This document shows, one piece after another, positions 25,893-34,407 of a DNA stretch of 64,000 nt (positions are counted from its first letter, which is position 1; each line of letters starts with the position of its first letter). The position numbers and the translations under genes were made by a program. The DNA is from JALYYC01 sp963795805. Lineage in GTDB: Bacteria; Chloroflexota; Dormibacteria; CF-121. The stretch is from the NCBI GenBank assembly GCA_963795805.1, contig CAWCIV010000002.1, positions 207,734 through 271,733 of the forward strand, in the 5' to 3' direction. The notes below the pieces were generated by a model. The model ran no database searches, was not told the DNA's origin, and was given only the letters and a program-made list of their open reading frames with translations.

Positions 25893-25904
25893 CGAGGGGC
25901 TTTT
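25886..25904 (+). terminator. Rho-independent-type terminator after the peptide gene
   Basis: CCCCT-AACG-AGGGG followed by C and TTTT. The stem begins inside the last codons of the peptide, giving a very short dedicated transcript that ends before the promoter of the HTH-TPR gene. Confidence 0.7.
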
Positions 25905-25923
25905 CATGTCAACCGCGCAGCGC

Positions 25924-25936
25924 TAGACTGTAATCC
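25924..25936 (+). promoter_or_regulatory. -10-like element for a leaderless transcript
   Basis: TAGACT at 25924-25929 ends 7 bp before the GTG start at 25937, so transcription would begin at or next to the start codon. No ribosome site is present, consistent with leaderless translation. No clear -35 is visible. Confidence 0.45.
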
Positions 25937-27283
25937 GTGCTTACCAAGGGTGGGAGGGGGCGTCTCCGTCCGGACCCCCCTCCGCCCAGCTCGCTGGGCT
26001 TACGAATCCGGAAAGCCCGTCAGGAGATGGGCTTGAGCCTGGCGGCCGTGGCCGGCGCCGACTTCAGCCGGGCCTTCCTCAACCAGGTCGAGTTGGGTCG
26101 CGCGCAGCCGTCGACCCATTCGCTCCAAATCATCGCGCGGCGCCTCCAGCAACCCATCGACTATTTCCTCGAGGGGCCGGAAGTTTCGGCGGCCGCCGTC
26201 GAACTGAGCCTGGCGGAGGCCGAGCTACGCCTCCATCAGGGCGACACGAGCCGCGCCGAATCCCTGATGACCACCGTCCTCAGCCGTGAGATCCCGCAGC
26301 AGGTCCGAACGCGGGCGCAGATGATCCTGGCCGGTGCCCTGATCCGACGGGGGGCGGCCTCCGACGCTATGCCGGTCCTCACGGAGGCCGTTGCGGCGGC
26401 GGAACACGCGGACGCGCCGGCCCTCCTCGCCGAGCTTCACGACTGGCAGGGCCGCGCTTACTACGCGATGCGCCGCCCGCATGAGGCTGGAAAATGTTTC
26501 GACCAGGCCCTCGATCTCTACCAGCGGGCCGCGCTGACCGACCCGGTCCTCAAGGCCCGCATCCTCGGGCACCGCGCCAACCTGCACTATGTCGCGGGGC
26601 AGCCCGAAGAGGCGATTGCGTCGTATTCCGAGGCGATCGCCGCGGCCGAGCAAGTCCTCGACCTCCCGGCGCTGGCCGGCATCTACGAAGGCCTGGCCAT
26701 GTCCTTCCAGCAGACGGGACAATATCCACGGGCGCTCTCCTATGCGCAGAAGAGCCTGCGGATTTTCGAGACACTGCAGGATGTCCGGATGACCGGCCAG
26801 TTGCGGCTCAGCATGGCGGACATGCTGCTCCGGCAGGGACGTGCCGCCGAGGCCGAAGGGATCTTTATGGAGGGCGCGGCGCTGCTCCGCCGCCTCGGCG
26901 AGCGCGAGCTCTTACCGATGCTGGTCGCGGGGATGGCGGAGGCCGCCCTTGAACAGAACGCCCTCGATCGTGCGGCCGCCCTCGTCGATGAGGTGATCGA
27001 TCTGGCCAGTCGCTCCAGTGATCCGATCGCCTCGGTCGCCGCACACCGAGTGGCGGCCCGCGTTCATCACGCCCAGGGGCGCCACGAGATCGCGCACCGA
27101 CATTTCGAACGCGCGCTAGCCGTCGCCGAGGGCGTGGACAGTCCAGAGTTGCGCGCTCGGGTGGCTTACGACTACGCCCGCGCGCTGGAGGCTGAAGGTG
27201 ATACGCGGCAAGCGGCGGCACGGTTTCGGGCGGCGTATGAGGCCGGGCAGGCTGTAATCGCAGGCGCGAATGCGCGTAAGTAG
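25937..27283 (+). CDS. HTH-XRE regulator with TPR repeats (RRNPP-like architecture)
   Basis: 448 residues. The XRE helix-turn-helix at about residues 18-75 reads LGLRIRKARQEMGLSLAAVA, then FLNQVELGRAQPSTHSLQII. It is followed by nine or so TPR units to the C-terminus (e.g. ILGHRANLHYVAGQPEEAIA, GIYEGLAMSFQQTGQYPRAL). This combination is that of peptide-binding RRNPP regulators, although HTH-TPR proteins with other ligands exist. A 28-residue peptide gene lies just upstream and a similar pair is at 58 kb. Start GTG 25937 follows a TAGACT element. Regulated genes are not identifiable from sequence. Confidence 0.8.
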   Translation: MLTKGGRGRLRPDPPPPSSLGLRIRKARQEMGLSLAAVAGADFSRAFLNQVELGRAQPSTHSLQIIARRLQQPIDYFLEGPEVSAAAVELSLAEAELRLHQGDTSRAESLMTTVLSREIPQQVRTRAQMILAGALIRRGAASDAMPVLTEAVAAAEHADAPALLAELHDWQGRAYYAMRRPHEAGKCFDQALDLYQRAALTDPVLKARILGHRANLHYVAGQPEEAIASYSEAIAAAEQVLDLPALAGIYEGLAMSFQQTGQYPRALSYAQKSLRIFETLQDVRMTGQLRLSMADMLLRQGRAAEAEGIFMEGAALLRRLGERELLPMLVAGMAEAALEQNALDRAAALVDEVIDLASRSSDPIASVAAHRVAARVHHAQGRHEIAHRHFERALAVAEGVDSPELRARVAYDYARALEAEGDTRQAAARFRAAYEAGQAVIAGANARK

Positions 27284-27286
27284 CAC

Positions 27287-27316
27287 TTGACACGGACAAA
27301 ATCGGTCAGCCATAAT
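27287..27316 (+). promoter_or_regulatory. Sigma-70-type promoter (TTGACA-18-CATAAT)
   Basis: TTGACA at 27287-27292 and CATAAT at 27311-27316 are separated by 18 bp, the best consensus promoter seen in the window. It fires into the structured segment 27323-27396 and not directly into bldD, which has its own -10-like TAGACT at 27413-27418. Confidence 0.7.
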
Positions 27317-27322
27317 GGCAGG

Positions 27323-27396
27323 CACGGATGGTGGCGTCGCCGTCAGGCGAGCCCCCCGCCACTGTCCGGCGGGCTTCATCGACGCCGTGTTTTATT
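27323..27396 (+). ncRNA. Candidate small structured RNA upstream of bldD
   Basis: About 74 nt between a strong promoter and a U-rich end. The outer stem is GGCGTCG (27333-27339) with CGACGCC (27380-27386). Inside, a C-rich strand (AGCCCCCCGCC) faces GGCGGGCT across an ACTGTCC loop. GTGTTTTATT follows the outer stem, so the fold can end transcription. The C6 tract recalls the actinobacterial 6C RNA, but only one such hairpin is seen, and identity is not claimed. It could instead be a terminated 5' leader controlling bldD. I see no match to the GEMM c-di-GMP riboswitch consensus. Confidence 0.5.
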
Positions 27397-27443
27397 AGGT
27401 CGCGTTCTGCGATAGACTGATCACACACAGTCAAGGGGGATAC

Positions 27444-27977
27444 ATGGACGGTTATTCACGAAAGGTCGGAGCCAGGCTGCGGAGCCTCCGGAAGCAACGT
27501 GGTCTCACCCTGCAGCAGGTCGAGGTGCTCTCGAACAAGCGTCTCAAGGGCTCGCTGCTGGCGGCCTACGAGCGCGGCGACCGCAATATCTCCGTGACGC
27601 GCCTGGCCCAGATTGCGACGCTCTACAGCGTCCCCGTCAACCAGTTGCTGCCGGAGGAGATGGAGCCAATGGCGGAGCCGGCGCTTCCCCCCAAGCTGGC
27701 CATCGACCTCAATCAGCTGCAGGGCCTGCCGGAGCGTCAGGGCTCGATCCTGGCCCGTCACGTCGCCCGCCTCCAGCAGCAGCGGCACGACTTCAACACG
27801 GCCGTGGTTACGCTGCGCGGCGACGACCTCGAGCAACTGGCCGCGGCCTACAAGACCACCCCCGAGATGCTGCGTCGCTCACTTCAGGAGTGGGGCGTCT
27901 TCAAACAGGGCCAGCAGCCCGGACCGGCCCGGCCCGAGGTCGAGCACGAGCGGCGGAGCGACGAGCCCGAAAGCTGA
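27444..27977 (+). CDS. bldD: BldD-like transcriptional regulator with c-di-GMP signature
   Basis: 177 residues. The XRE DNA-binding domain (residues about 5-70) has the BldD layout: VGARLRSLRKQRGLTLQQVE, then AAYERGDRNISVTRLAQIA, then LYSVPVNQLLP. The C-terminal domain carries RHD (114-116), eight residues, then RGDD (125-128). This is exactly the RxD-x8-RxxD signature with which actinobacterial BldD binds a c-di-GMP tetramer. BldD is a master repressor of development in Streptomyces; its role here is unknown. GGGGGA precedes the ATG. It is convergent with xseB, 13 bp apart. Two HD-GYP phosphodiesterases in this window would act on its ligand. Confidence 0.88.
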   Translation: MDGYSRKVGARLRSLRKQRGLTLQQVEVLSNKRLKGSLLAAYERGDRNISVTRLAQIATLYSVPVNQLLPEEMEPMAEPALPPKLAIDLNQLQGLPERQGSILARHVARLQQQRHDFNTAVVTLRGDDLEQLAAAYKTTPEMLRRSLQEWGVFKQGQQPGPARPEVEHERRSDEPES

Positions 27978-27990
27978 GCTTGCGCCCGGC

Positions 27991-28294
27991 TTAGAACGGG
28001 ATCTCGCCCTGCGGTGTCCCGGGTGCCGCGTCGCGGCGCGCGCGTAATTCGGCAACGCTGGCTGGATGCGGGGCCTCCTCGTCCCCGCCCGCCTTCATCC
28101 CGCACCGGCAGGCTTTCGATCCGCTGACGAGCCTCGTCCAGCTTGCGCTCGCACAGCTGCAGGTACTCGCGACCGCGCGCAACCGCCTCGATCGCCGCTT
28201 CGAGGCTCAGACTTCCTTCCTCGAGCGCCCGCAACGTCTGATCCAGCTGCGCCAGCGCCTGCTCGTAGGTGAGTTGCGGATCCACGGCCGTCAC
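27991..28294 (-). CDS. xseB: Exodeoxyribonuclease VII small subunit (apparent frameshift near 28095)
   Basis: The conserved core is LTYEQALAQLDQTLRALEEG, followed by SLEAAIEAVARGREYLQLCE and RKLDEARQRIE. The C-terminal tail (GGDEEAPHPASVAELRARRD and the typical xseB ending GEIPF) is one frame over, so an indel lies around 28083-28105 in a G-rich stretch. Without the join the frame would overrun into bldD, which is unlikely. GTG at 28294 overlaps the xseA stop (GTGA). The small subunit pairs with XseA to degrade single-stranded DNA. Confidence 0.82.
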
Positions 28295-29647
28295 GGGGTC
28301 ACCTCCTCCACCCGGCAATCAAGCCGGCCCGCGGCAAGCACGACCTTAACCGGCTGGCCCTGCTCCGTCTCCGCCGCGGCGCGGATGATCCGGCCGTCAA
28401 CGCCGTCCAGGCAGATGCTGTAGCCCCGACCCAGGGTCTGTTCCGGACCGAGCGCGAGGAGCCGCGCCGCGCGGTTCTCGAGGCCTCGGTGGTAATCCCG
28501 CAGGGCGCGGGCGATCGTCGTCGACAGCTGCGCACGCCCGCCCTCCGCGAGCCCCCGGCCGGTAGCGATCCGGCGGCTCGTCAACTCGATGGCGTGCGCC
28601 AGGCGCCGATGGCATTCCCTGAGCGCCCGCTCGCGTCCACGCAACACCTCCGCGGGGTTGCGCTGATCGAAGCAAGCGGACCAGGTTCGCCAGTTTTTCG
28701 CGACGGCGCTCGGCCGTGTCCCGCGTCAGCCGTTCGAGCGTGCGACGCCGGGCCTCGAGCTGGTGGCCGGGCCCGATCAGGACGGTCCGCCCCGCTCGTT
28801 GCAGGCGCTGGCCCCGGTCCCCAAGCTGGCGCAAGAGGTCCGACTTCTTCGGGACCACGAGCTCCGCGGCCGCGGTCGGTGTCCGCGCCTCCTTGTCTGC
28901 GGCCAGGTCGGCCAGCGTTCGATCCGAGGTGTGGCCAAGCGCGGTGATGACCGGAATGCGCATCGCCTGGATGGCGCGCACGACCGGTTCCTGATTGAAC
29001 GCCATCAACTCTTCAAAGCTTCCGCCCCCACGGGCAACGATACAGACGTCGGCGACGCCGTCGCGATCACATTGGCGCAGCGCCGCCACCAGGCTCCGCT
29101 GCGAGGCCACGCCCTGGACGAGCGCGGCGTAGACGACCAGCGGGACGTTCGGAAAGCGCTCCCAGATCGTCTGCTGCAGGTCGTGAATAACGGCCCCGCT
29201 GGGTGAGGTGACGAGCGCCACGCATCGCGGCAGGAATGGGAGCGGGCGTTTTCGGTCGAGCGCGAACACCCCTTCGGCCTGCAGGCGGCGCTTCAACACC
29301 TCGATCGCTTCGCGCAACTTGCCCGCCCCGTCGTAGTCGAGCTTGGTCACGACCAGGTTGACGCGCCCCGAGAGCGCGTGGTAATCGACCTGACCGGTAA
29401 CGACGAGTTCCTGCCCATTCTCCGGGAGGAACGGCATCCGTCGCGCCGTCCCACTGAAGACGACCGCGCCGATCGCGGCGGAGGCGTCTTTCAGCGTGAA
29501 CCAGATATGCCCGCTTCGTGGTGACACACCGCTGACCTCACCCTTGACGAAGACGCTCTGAAAGCGCGCCGCGAGCAGGTCGTGGATTCGCCCGTTCAGC
29601 TCCAGGACCGTCAGCGGCTTGATCGCTTCGTCCGGTCGGATCGCCAT
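28291..29647 (-). CDS. xseA: Exodeoxyribonuclease VII large subunit (apparent frameshift near 28670)
   Basis: Degrades single-stranded DNA from both ends with XseB. The OB-fold N-terminus (FVKGEVSGVSPRSGHIWFTL) and catalytic domain (VALVTSPSGAVIHDL, IVARGGGSFEEL, ALGHTSDRTLADLAAD, ARTPTAAAELV) are intact. After LANLVRLL the reading frame changes to DQRNPAEVLRGRERALREC, ending in LGRGYSICLDG and the stop at 28291. One extra base near 28670 explains it; the joined length of about 451 residues is normal. The start overlaps the HD-domain gene stop by one base. Order: HD dNTPase, xseA, xseB. Confidence 0.9.
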
Positions 29648-31044
29648 CAGGGCACCGCCTCGGCCAGGCTGGCGTCAGGCCGGTAGAGCGCGCGCTCAAC
29701 GGCGCGGCGTAGAGCCTGGAGCTGGGCGGTCTCGTCGGTGAAGACCCGCAGCAGCGTGGTCCGGATCGGGAGGCGTCGGAAAAGGTCCGCCACGGCGCTC
29801 CGTTCCACCGCGCGGCTCACGGGATTGTAGATGTTGACCGGAAACGGATCGGCCAGGGGATTCTGGGCGCGTGGATCGACCGACGCGAGGTCGACCTCGA
29901 TCGAGACGTGCTTCAGCGATGCCGGCAAAGCCTCCCTGATCCGGGCGACATAGTCCCCGGGCTTCGGATCCATGAAAGCAGCCGGAGGGTTCGTGAACTC
30001 GTAGTAGTCCTCGAAGATCAGACGCCACTTCAGTTCGCGCCGAACGATTCGGGCCCACTCGAGCGACAGCTCGCGGCGCCGTCCTTCCTCATGCTGCCAG
30101 TGGTCAACGGTGTCGATCAGCGACCAATCGGTCAGTTCCCGGTAGGCATCAAGGTGGTCGAGCGGGTTGCCCGGCAGGAGCTCGTCGATCGTCTCGGAAA
30201 AGATCTCCCGCATGTGCAGGTCGATCCGGCGCACCGTCCGGTGATAGTAGATGTTGTTGTAAAGATAGAGGCGCGCATTCAGAAACATCAGGAGCGCCTG
30301 GGCCCCGTGCTGATGCAGCAACATGCCCTGCTCGTCGATGAACGAGTAATGGATCAACCGCTGCACGTCGACCGGCCCGACCTTGACGCCGCACATGTAG
30401 GCGTCGCGGGGGACGTAGTCCAGGTTGTCGGCCGTGTACATCCCGTTCAGGACCGGCTTCAGCAATCGCACCCAGCGGGGCGCGGCCGGCCCGGGCAGCT
30501 CGGGTTCGGCGATCAGTTCGGCAATCCATCGCGGATCGATCCGCTCGCCGGGCTCGAAGGGCCCGTTTGGCCCTGAATCCAATGCGCCGATGATGGGTGC
30601 CAGCGTGGTCTCGATCAGGGCCCGGCCGATTACCTCGTGGTCGATCCCGAAGCGGTCCAGGTAGTTCTGATCGAAGAAATGACCGAATGGCCCATGCCCG
30701 ATGTCATGGAGCAGGCCGGCGACCCGAAGCGTTTCCTCGACGCAAGAGGGCGACGGCACATCGGTGGCGACCAGCTTCAGGTTCGGGTAGAGCTGACGCG
30801 CCCATTCGCCGCTGAGGTGCATCGCCCCGAGGGCATGCTGGAAGCGCGAATGCTCGCCACCCGGAAATACCCACCAGGCTGATTGCAGCTGATGGATCCG
30901 ACGCGTCCGCTGGAGCCAGGGATCGTCGAGCAGATCCTGCTCGGCCGCGCTGTCCGGGTGGACCCGCTTGGTGATCTTGATATACCCGTGCAGCGGGTCC
31001 GCCATCAGGTTTACGGCGTCGTACTGACGCGCCAGATCGCTCAT
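29647..31044 (-). CDS. HD-domain deoxynucleotide triphosphohydrolase-like protein (dGTPase/SAMHD1 type)
   Basis: 465 residues. The HD metal site is laid out as in SAMHD1-like enzymes: SRFQHALGAMHL (first His), then GLLHDIGHGPFGHFFD, then DNLDYVPRDAYMCG (the last Asp). These proteins hydrolyse dNTPs to nucleoside and triphosphate, or are found as uncharacterised HD proteins close to dGTPase. The N-terminus MADPLHGYIKITKRV is typical. It heads a probable operon with xseA and xseB, fitting a DNA-metabolism theme. Specificity for dGTP or others cannot be read from sequence. Confidence 0.85.
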   Translation of the reverse strand: MSDLARQYDAVNLMADPLHGYIKITKRVHPDSAAEQDLLDDPWLQRTRRIHQLQSAWWVFPGGEHSRFQHALGAMHLSGEWARQLYPNLKLVATDVPSPSCVEETLRVAGLLHDIGHGPFGHFFDQNYLDRFGIDHEVIGRALIETTLAPIIGALDSGPNGPFEPGERIDPRWIAELIAEPELPGPAAPRWVRLLKPVLNGMYTADNLDYVPRDAYMCGVKVGPVDVQRLIHYSFIDEQGMLLHQHGAQALLMFLNARLYLYNNIYYHRTVRRIDLHMREIFSETIDELLPGNPLDHLDAYRELTDWSLIDTVDHWQHEEGRRRELSLEWARIVRRELKWRLIFEDYYEFTNPPAAFMDPKPGDYVARIREALPASLKHVSIEVDLASVDPRAQNPLADPFPVNIYNPVSRAVERSAVADLFRRLPIRTTLLRVFTDETAQLQALRRAVERALYRPDASLAEAVP

Positions 31045-31079
31045 CGGACAGGCTGATTTTATGGCGTACGATGAATTCG

Positions 31080-32273
31080 ATGGAGCGGGCGGTCATCATC
31101 GACGCGCTGCGCACGCCGATTGGGCGCTACGGCGGGGGTCTCCGCGATGTTCGCCCCGATGACCTGGCCGCGCTCGTTATCAAGGAAGCGGTCGCGCGAA
31201 CCGGGCTCGACCCGGACAGCATCGAGGACGTGTACTTCGGTGATGCGAACCAGGCCGGTGAGGATAACCGGAACGTCGCGCGGATGGCCGTCCTGCTCGC
31301 CGGCCTGCCGGTCGAGATTCCGGCTGCGACCATGAATCGCCTCTGTGGCTCGGGACTGCAGGCAATCGTGTCGGCAACCCGCGAGCTGGAGACGGGCAAC
31401 GGCGACGTGTTTCTCGCCGGCGGCGTCGAGAGCATGACGCGCGCCCCCTACATCCTCGAAAAATCCCAGCACGAGTTTGCCCGCGGCCCGCAGACGTTGC
31501 ACGACAGCACCATCGGCTGGCGCATGACCAACCCTCGCCTGGCGGCGGCCTACCCGCCGATCAGTCTCGGCCAGACGGCCGAAAAGGTGGCCAGGCAGTA
31601 CGGGATCACCCGCGAGGCCCAGGACCGCTTCGCGCTGCGAAGCCACGAACAGGCGGTGGCCGCCCAGCGCGCCTGCCGCTTCAAGAACGAGATCGTCGGC
31701 GTCCCACGCAGCGACGGCTCCCGTCTGGAGATCGACGAGGGTCCCCGCCCGGATACCACGTTGGACAAGCTCGGCAGCCTGAAGCCCGCCTTCGAAGCGG
31801 GGGGGTCGGTCACGGCGGGCAACTCGTCGCCACTCAACGACGGGGCGGCCTGCACCGTGCTGATGTCGGAAACGCGGGCAGCGCGGCTCGGGCTCCGTCC
31901 GCTGGCACGGATCCTCGCGGCCGCCAGCGCGGGGGTGGACCCTTCTGTGATGGGCCTTGGGCCGATCCCGGCCGTCAAGAAGGCCCTCGCCCGCGCCGGG
32001 CTGCAGGTTGCCGATATCGACCTCGTCGAGCTGAACGAGGCCTTCGCCTCGCAGGCGCTGGCCTGCATCCGCGATCTCGAGCTGGATCCTGAGCGCGTCA
32101 ATCCCAACGGGGGGGCGATCGCACTCGGGCACCCCCTGGGAGCAAGTGGCGCCCGGATCACCGCCACCCTCGTGCACGAACTGACCCGGCGACGGGCTCG
32201 CTATGGCGTAGCGACGATGTGCATCGGCGTTGGTCAGGGGATCGCGCTCGTCGTCGAGAATCTCCAGCGTTAG
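31080..32273 (+). CDS. Thiolase family acyltransferase (acetyl-CoA / 3-oxoadipyl-CoA thiolase)
   Basis: About 397 residues with all thiolase motifs: the nucleophile Cys in NRLCGSGLQAI, then GGVESMTRAPY, NEAFASQALA, the GGAIALGHPLGASGARI His loop, and the second Cys in MCIGVGQG. The PRPDTTLDKLGSLKPAF and GLDPDSIEDVYFG parts are like PcaF/beta-ketoadipyl-CoA and acetyl-CoA acetyltransferases. ATG 31080 begins the canonical MERAVIIDALRTP; ATG 31071 is an alternative. A TACGAT element lies just upstream. The role is either beta-oxidation / aromatic degradation or acetoacetyl-CoA formation. It stands alone here. Confidence 0.92.
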   Translation: MERAVIIDALRTPIGRYGGGLRDVRPDDLAALVIKEAVARTGLDPDSIEDVYFGDANQAGEDNRNVARMAVLLAGLPVEIPAATMNRLCGSGLQAIVSATRELETGNGDVFLAGGVESMTRAPYILEKSQHEFARGPQTLHDSTIGWRMTNPRLAAAYPPISLGQTAEKVARQYGITREAQDRFALRSHEQAVAAQRACRFKNEIVGVPRSDGSRLEIDEGPRPDTTLDKLGSLKPAFEAGGSVTAGNSSPLNDGAACTVLMSETRAARLGLRPLARILAAASAGVDPSVMGLGPIPAVKKALARAGLQVADIDLVELNEAFASQALACIRDLELDPERVNPNGGAIALGHPLGASGARITATLVHELTRRRARYGVATMCIGVGQGIALVVENLQR

Positions 32274-32366
32274 CACCCGGCGCGGAGCGCAAGAGCGTTA
32301 ACAGGTTGCGACACCTCGGTCGCCCCGTGGCGGCTGCGCTGGGGCAGAATCAATTCGGAGACCGGT

Positions 32367-33203
32367 ATGGTGACCGTAACCTGGCGCTCACCGCGGCGAC
32401 CATGGGCCGTCGCCCTCGCGGGAGCGTTGCTCCTGCTGACCGCGCCGGGCGCCCTGGCCGACTCGACCGCCACCTCGCAGGTTGACGCGCTCTGGAACCA
32501 GCCCCAGGGCACCCGTGTCGATAGCGCCTTCTATATCGTCCAGTCGTGGTGGGACGGCCTGACCCGGGTCGCCGAACGCGATCCACACAAGCGCGGTTTG
32601 CAGGAACTTGCCCAGGCGAACGAGGACCTGCTGAATGCCTATACCCTCCTCCAGGAGCAGCGCACGGACCCCGGACCGCACCCGGTCGCGGTCATCGATC
32701 CCTTTCTCTCCGGCAGCTATGCCTTCGTCACCGGCGTCCACGTCAAAGCGCCGATCGGTGCCGTCCTTGGCTGGCTCAACGATGCGGCCCTCCATGTCGA
32801 GGGACGCGGATCGACCGACACCATCATCAAGAATCTGCTGCTCGATTACGAAGCGCAGCAGAGCCGGGCTGTCCATGACCTGGGCTCAGCCACCGACGCG
32901 GCCGGGATCATTGCGGCAAATACACCGCGTCAGACGGCCATGATCACAAGGATCCTCGACCTCGCATTGCCGACCTCCGGACTTATCGCGATCCTCAGGC
33001 CGACACCGGCTCCGACCGCCGCCGCCCCGGCCAGGAGCGCGCACCCGATCGTGGGCGCGGCCGCAGCACGCCCCACAACTCCGCCGGTCAAGAGCAGCCC
33101 TTCACCCGCCAGGGGCGACGATTCGCATGGCGGGGGAACCACCGGCCAGGGCAAAGGCGACGCGCATCCCAAGCCGGGAGGCCATCAGCCCGCTCGGTCG
33201 TAG
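32367..33203 (+). CDS. Hypothetical secreted protein
   Basis: 278 residues. A classical signal peptide (basic start, AVALAGALLLLTAPGALA) with cleavage near residue 31 is followed by a helical domain to about residue 205 (LTRVAERDPHKRGLQELAQA, DAALHVEGRGSTDTIIKNLL). A low-complexity Pro/Ala/Gly/His tail completes it. A comparable helical exported domain occurs in DUF5667-type proteins, but the match is not secure. There is no catalytic motif. The function is unknown. Confidence 0.6.
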   Translation: MVTVTWRSPRRPWAVALAGALLLLTAPGALADSTATSQVDALWNQPQGTRVDSAFYIVQSWWDGLTRVAERDPHKRGLQELAQANEDLLNAYTLLQEQRTDPGPHPVAVIDPFLSGSYAFVTGVHVKAPIGAVLGWLNDAALHVEGRGSTDTIIKNLLLDYEAQQSRAVHDLGSATDAAGIIAANTPRQTAMITRILDLALPTSGLIAILRPTPAPTAAAPARSAHPIVGAAAARPTTPPVKSSPSPARGDDSHGGGTTGQGKGDAHPKPGGHQPARS

Positions 33204-33218
33204 GCGATCCCGAGGAAT

Positions 33219-33569
33219 CTAGGGCTCGTCTTCCTCGTCGACACCGTCGAGGGTCAGCATCAGCCCATCCTGCAGGTCGTAGAGGGCATCCATCGACTCG
33301 GCGATGGTGAGGTCCTCCGGCGCTCGGTTACCGAGTGGATGCTCCATTTCCGCCGCCAGTTGCTGCACCCGGACAGCGAGGTCAGCCGGCAGCTGGGTTT
33401 CCTCGGCGATGTTGAGCATCTCGAGCTCATCCAGCAGGCGATCGATATACCGGATCCGGTTCCGGCGCGCATAGCGTTGCTCCCTCTCCAGGTGCCAACG
33501 CTCCCTGAGCGCGGAAATCTGGACGGAAGTCTCCTGGATCATGCGTCCGGTTCCGACTGTGCGCGCCAT
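33219..33569 (-). CDS. Hypothetical helical protein
   Basis: About 116 residues from the ATG at 33569. The frame is open to an ATG at 33623, but that start would share CATG with the birA start and leave no promoter space. It is highly charged and helical (LRERWHLEREQRYARRNRIR, IDRLLDELEMLNIAEE, MEHPLGNRAPEDL) with an acidic C-terminus. There is no signal or membrane segment and no family is recognised. It is divergent from birA. Confidence 0.55.
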   Translation of the reverse strand: MARTVGTGRMIQETSVQISALRERWHLEREQRYARRNRIRYIDRLLDELEMLNIAEETQLPADLAVRVQQLAAEMEHPLGNRAPEDLTIAESMDALYDLQDGLMLTLDGVDEEDEP

Positions 33570-33621
33570 GGCTTCCCGAACGATTACTGTACGGTCAATA
33601 ATCGAATTGGTCAAGAACTCC

Positions 33622-34407
33622 ATGGGTGACCTGGAGCCCGGCCGGCAATTCGATCCCGAACTCGTTGCCCTCCCGGAGCAAGGCCGGATCCCCTGGTCGA
33701 TCCACTACCAGCCGACCGTCACCTCGACCCAGGACCTGGCCCGCGGGGCTGCGCTGGGGGGGGCGGCGGAAGGCTGGACCCTCGTCACGGACTGGCAGGA
33801 GGCTGGTCGTGGCCGAGTTGGGCGAGCCTGGGTAGCCCCCGCTGGATACGATCTGCTCTTTTCCACTGTGCTGCGGCCGCCTGCCCCGCTGATGAGCTTG
33901 CTTCCCCTGCTCGCCGCCCTTGCGGTCGCGGAGGGCCTCTTCATCGCCACCGGCCTCCGGGCCGATCTCAAGTGGCCGAACGATCTGCTGGTCGAGCAGC
34001 GGAAGCTGGCCGGGATCCTGTTGGAGCGCGGCGGCAGCAACGACGTGGTGCTCGGCGTGGGGATGAACGTCAACAGCCAGCAGGCCGAGCTGCCGGCGGG
34101 GGCGACCTCGGTTGCCGTCAGTCGTGGCCGCGCGGTCGCCCGCGAACACCTGCTCACGGCCATCCTCGATCAGCTCGATCGCGCCCTGGTGCGGGCACGG
34201 ACGGAGGGACCGGCGTGGATCGTTCCTGGCTTTGCGGAGCGGAGCTCAATGCTGGGCCGGCCCATCACCTATCTGGAACGAAACCAGCGCTGCCTGGCGG
34301 TCGCCGAGGCGATCGGCGCGGATGGCTCGCTGACCGTTCGGCGCGAGGACGGAACCCAGCACCACCTCTATGCCGGGGAGGTTCACCTGGTCCCGGCTCA
34401 ATCGTAG
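33622..34407 (+). CDS. birA: Biotin-[acetyl-CoA carboxylase] ligase
   Basis: Attaches biotin to the biotin carboxyl carrier protein via biotinyl-AMP. 261 residues with the ligase motifs TSTQDLARG, the biotin loop GRGRVGRAWVAPAG, LKWPNDLLV, and KLAGILLE followed by GVGMNVN. A C-terminal BirA_C domain carries the DGSLTVRREDG segment. It has no N-terminal HTH, so it is the class I (non-repressor) type. The partner carboxylase subunits accD and accA are at 47.4-49.1 kb. Its ATG at 33622 overlaps the longest possible start of the divergent gene. Confidence 0.92.
   Translation: MGDLEPGRQFDPELVALPEQGRIPWSIHYQPTVTSTQDLARGAALGGAAEGWTLVTDWQEAGRGRVGRAWVAPAGYDLLFSTVLRPPAPLMSLLPLLAALAVAEGLFIATGLRADLKWPNDLLVEQRKLAGILLERGGSNDVVLGVGMNVNSQQAELPAGATSVAVSRGRAVAREHLLTAILDQLDRALVRARTEGPAWIVPGFAERSSMLGRPITYLERNQRCLAVAEAIGADGSLTVRREDGTQHHLYAGEVHLVPAQS

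Noticed and set aside
27323..27443. c-di-GMP (GEMM) riboswitch upstream of bldD
   Set aside because: Tempting because bldD senses c-di-GMP, but the conserved GEMM core sequence and tetraloop-receptor arrangement are not visible. Reported only as a candidate RNA.
31059..32276. 405-codon minus-strand frame antisense to the thiolase
   Set aside because: All thiolase motifs are on the plus strand. The antisense product is Gly/Arg/Asp-rich with no family features.
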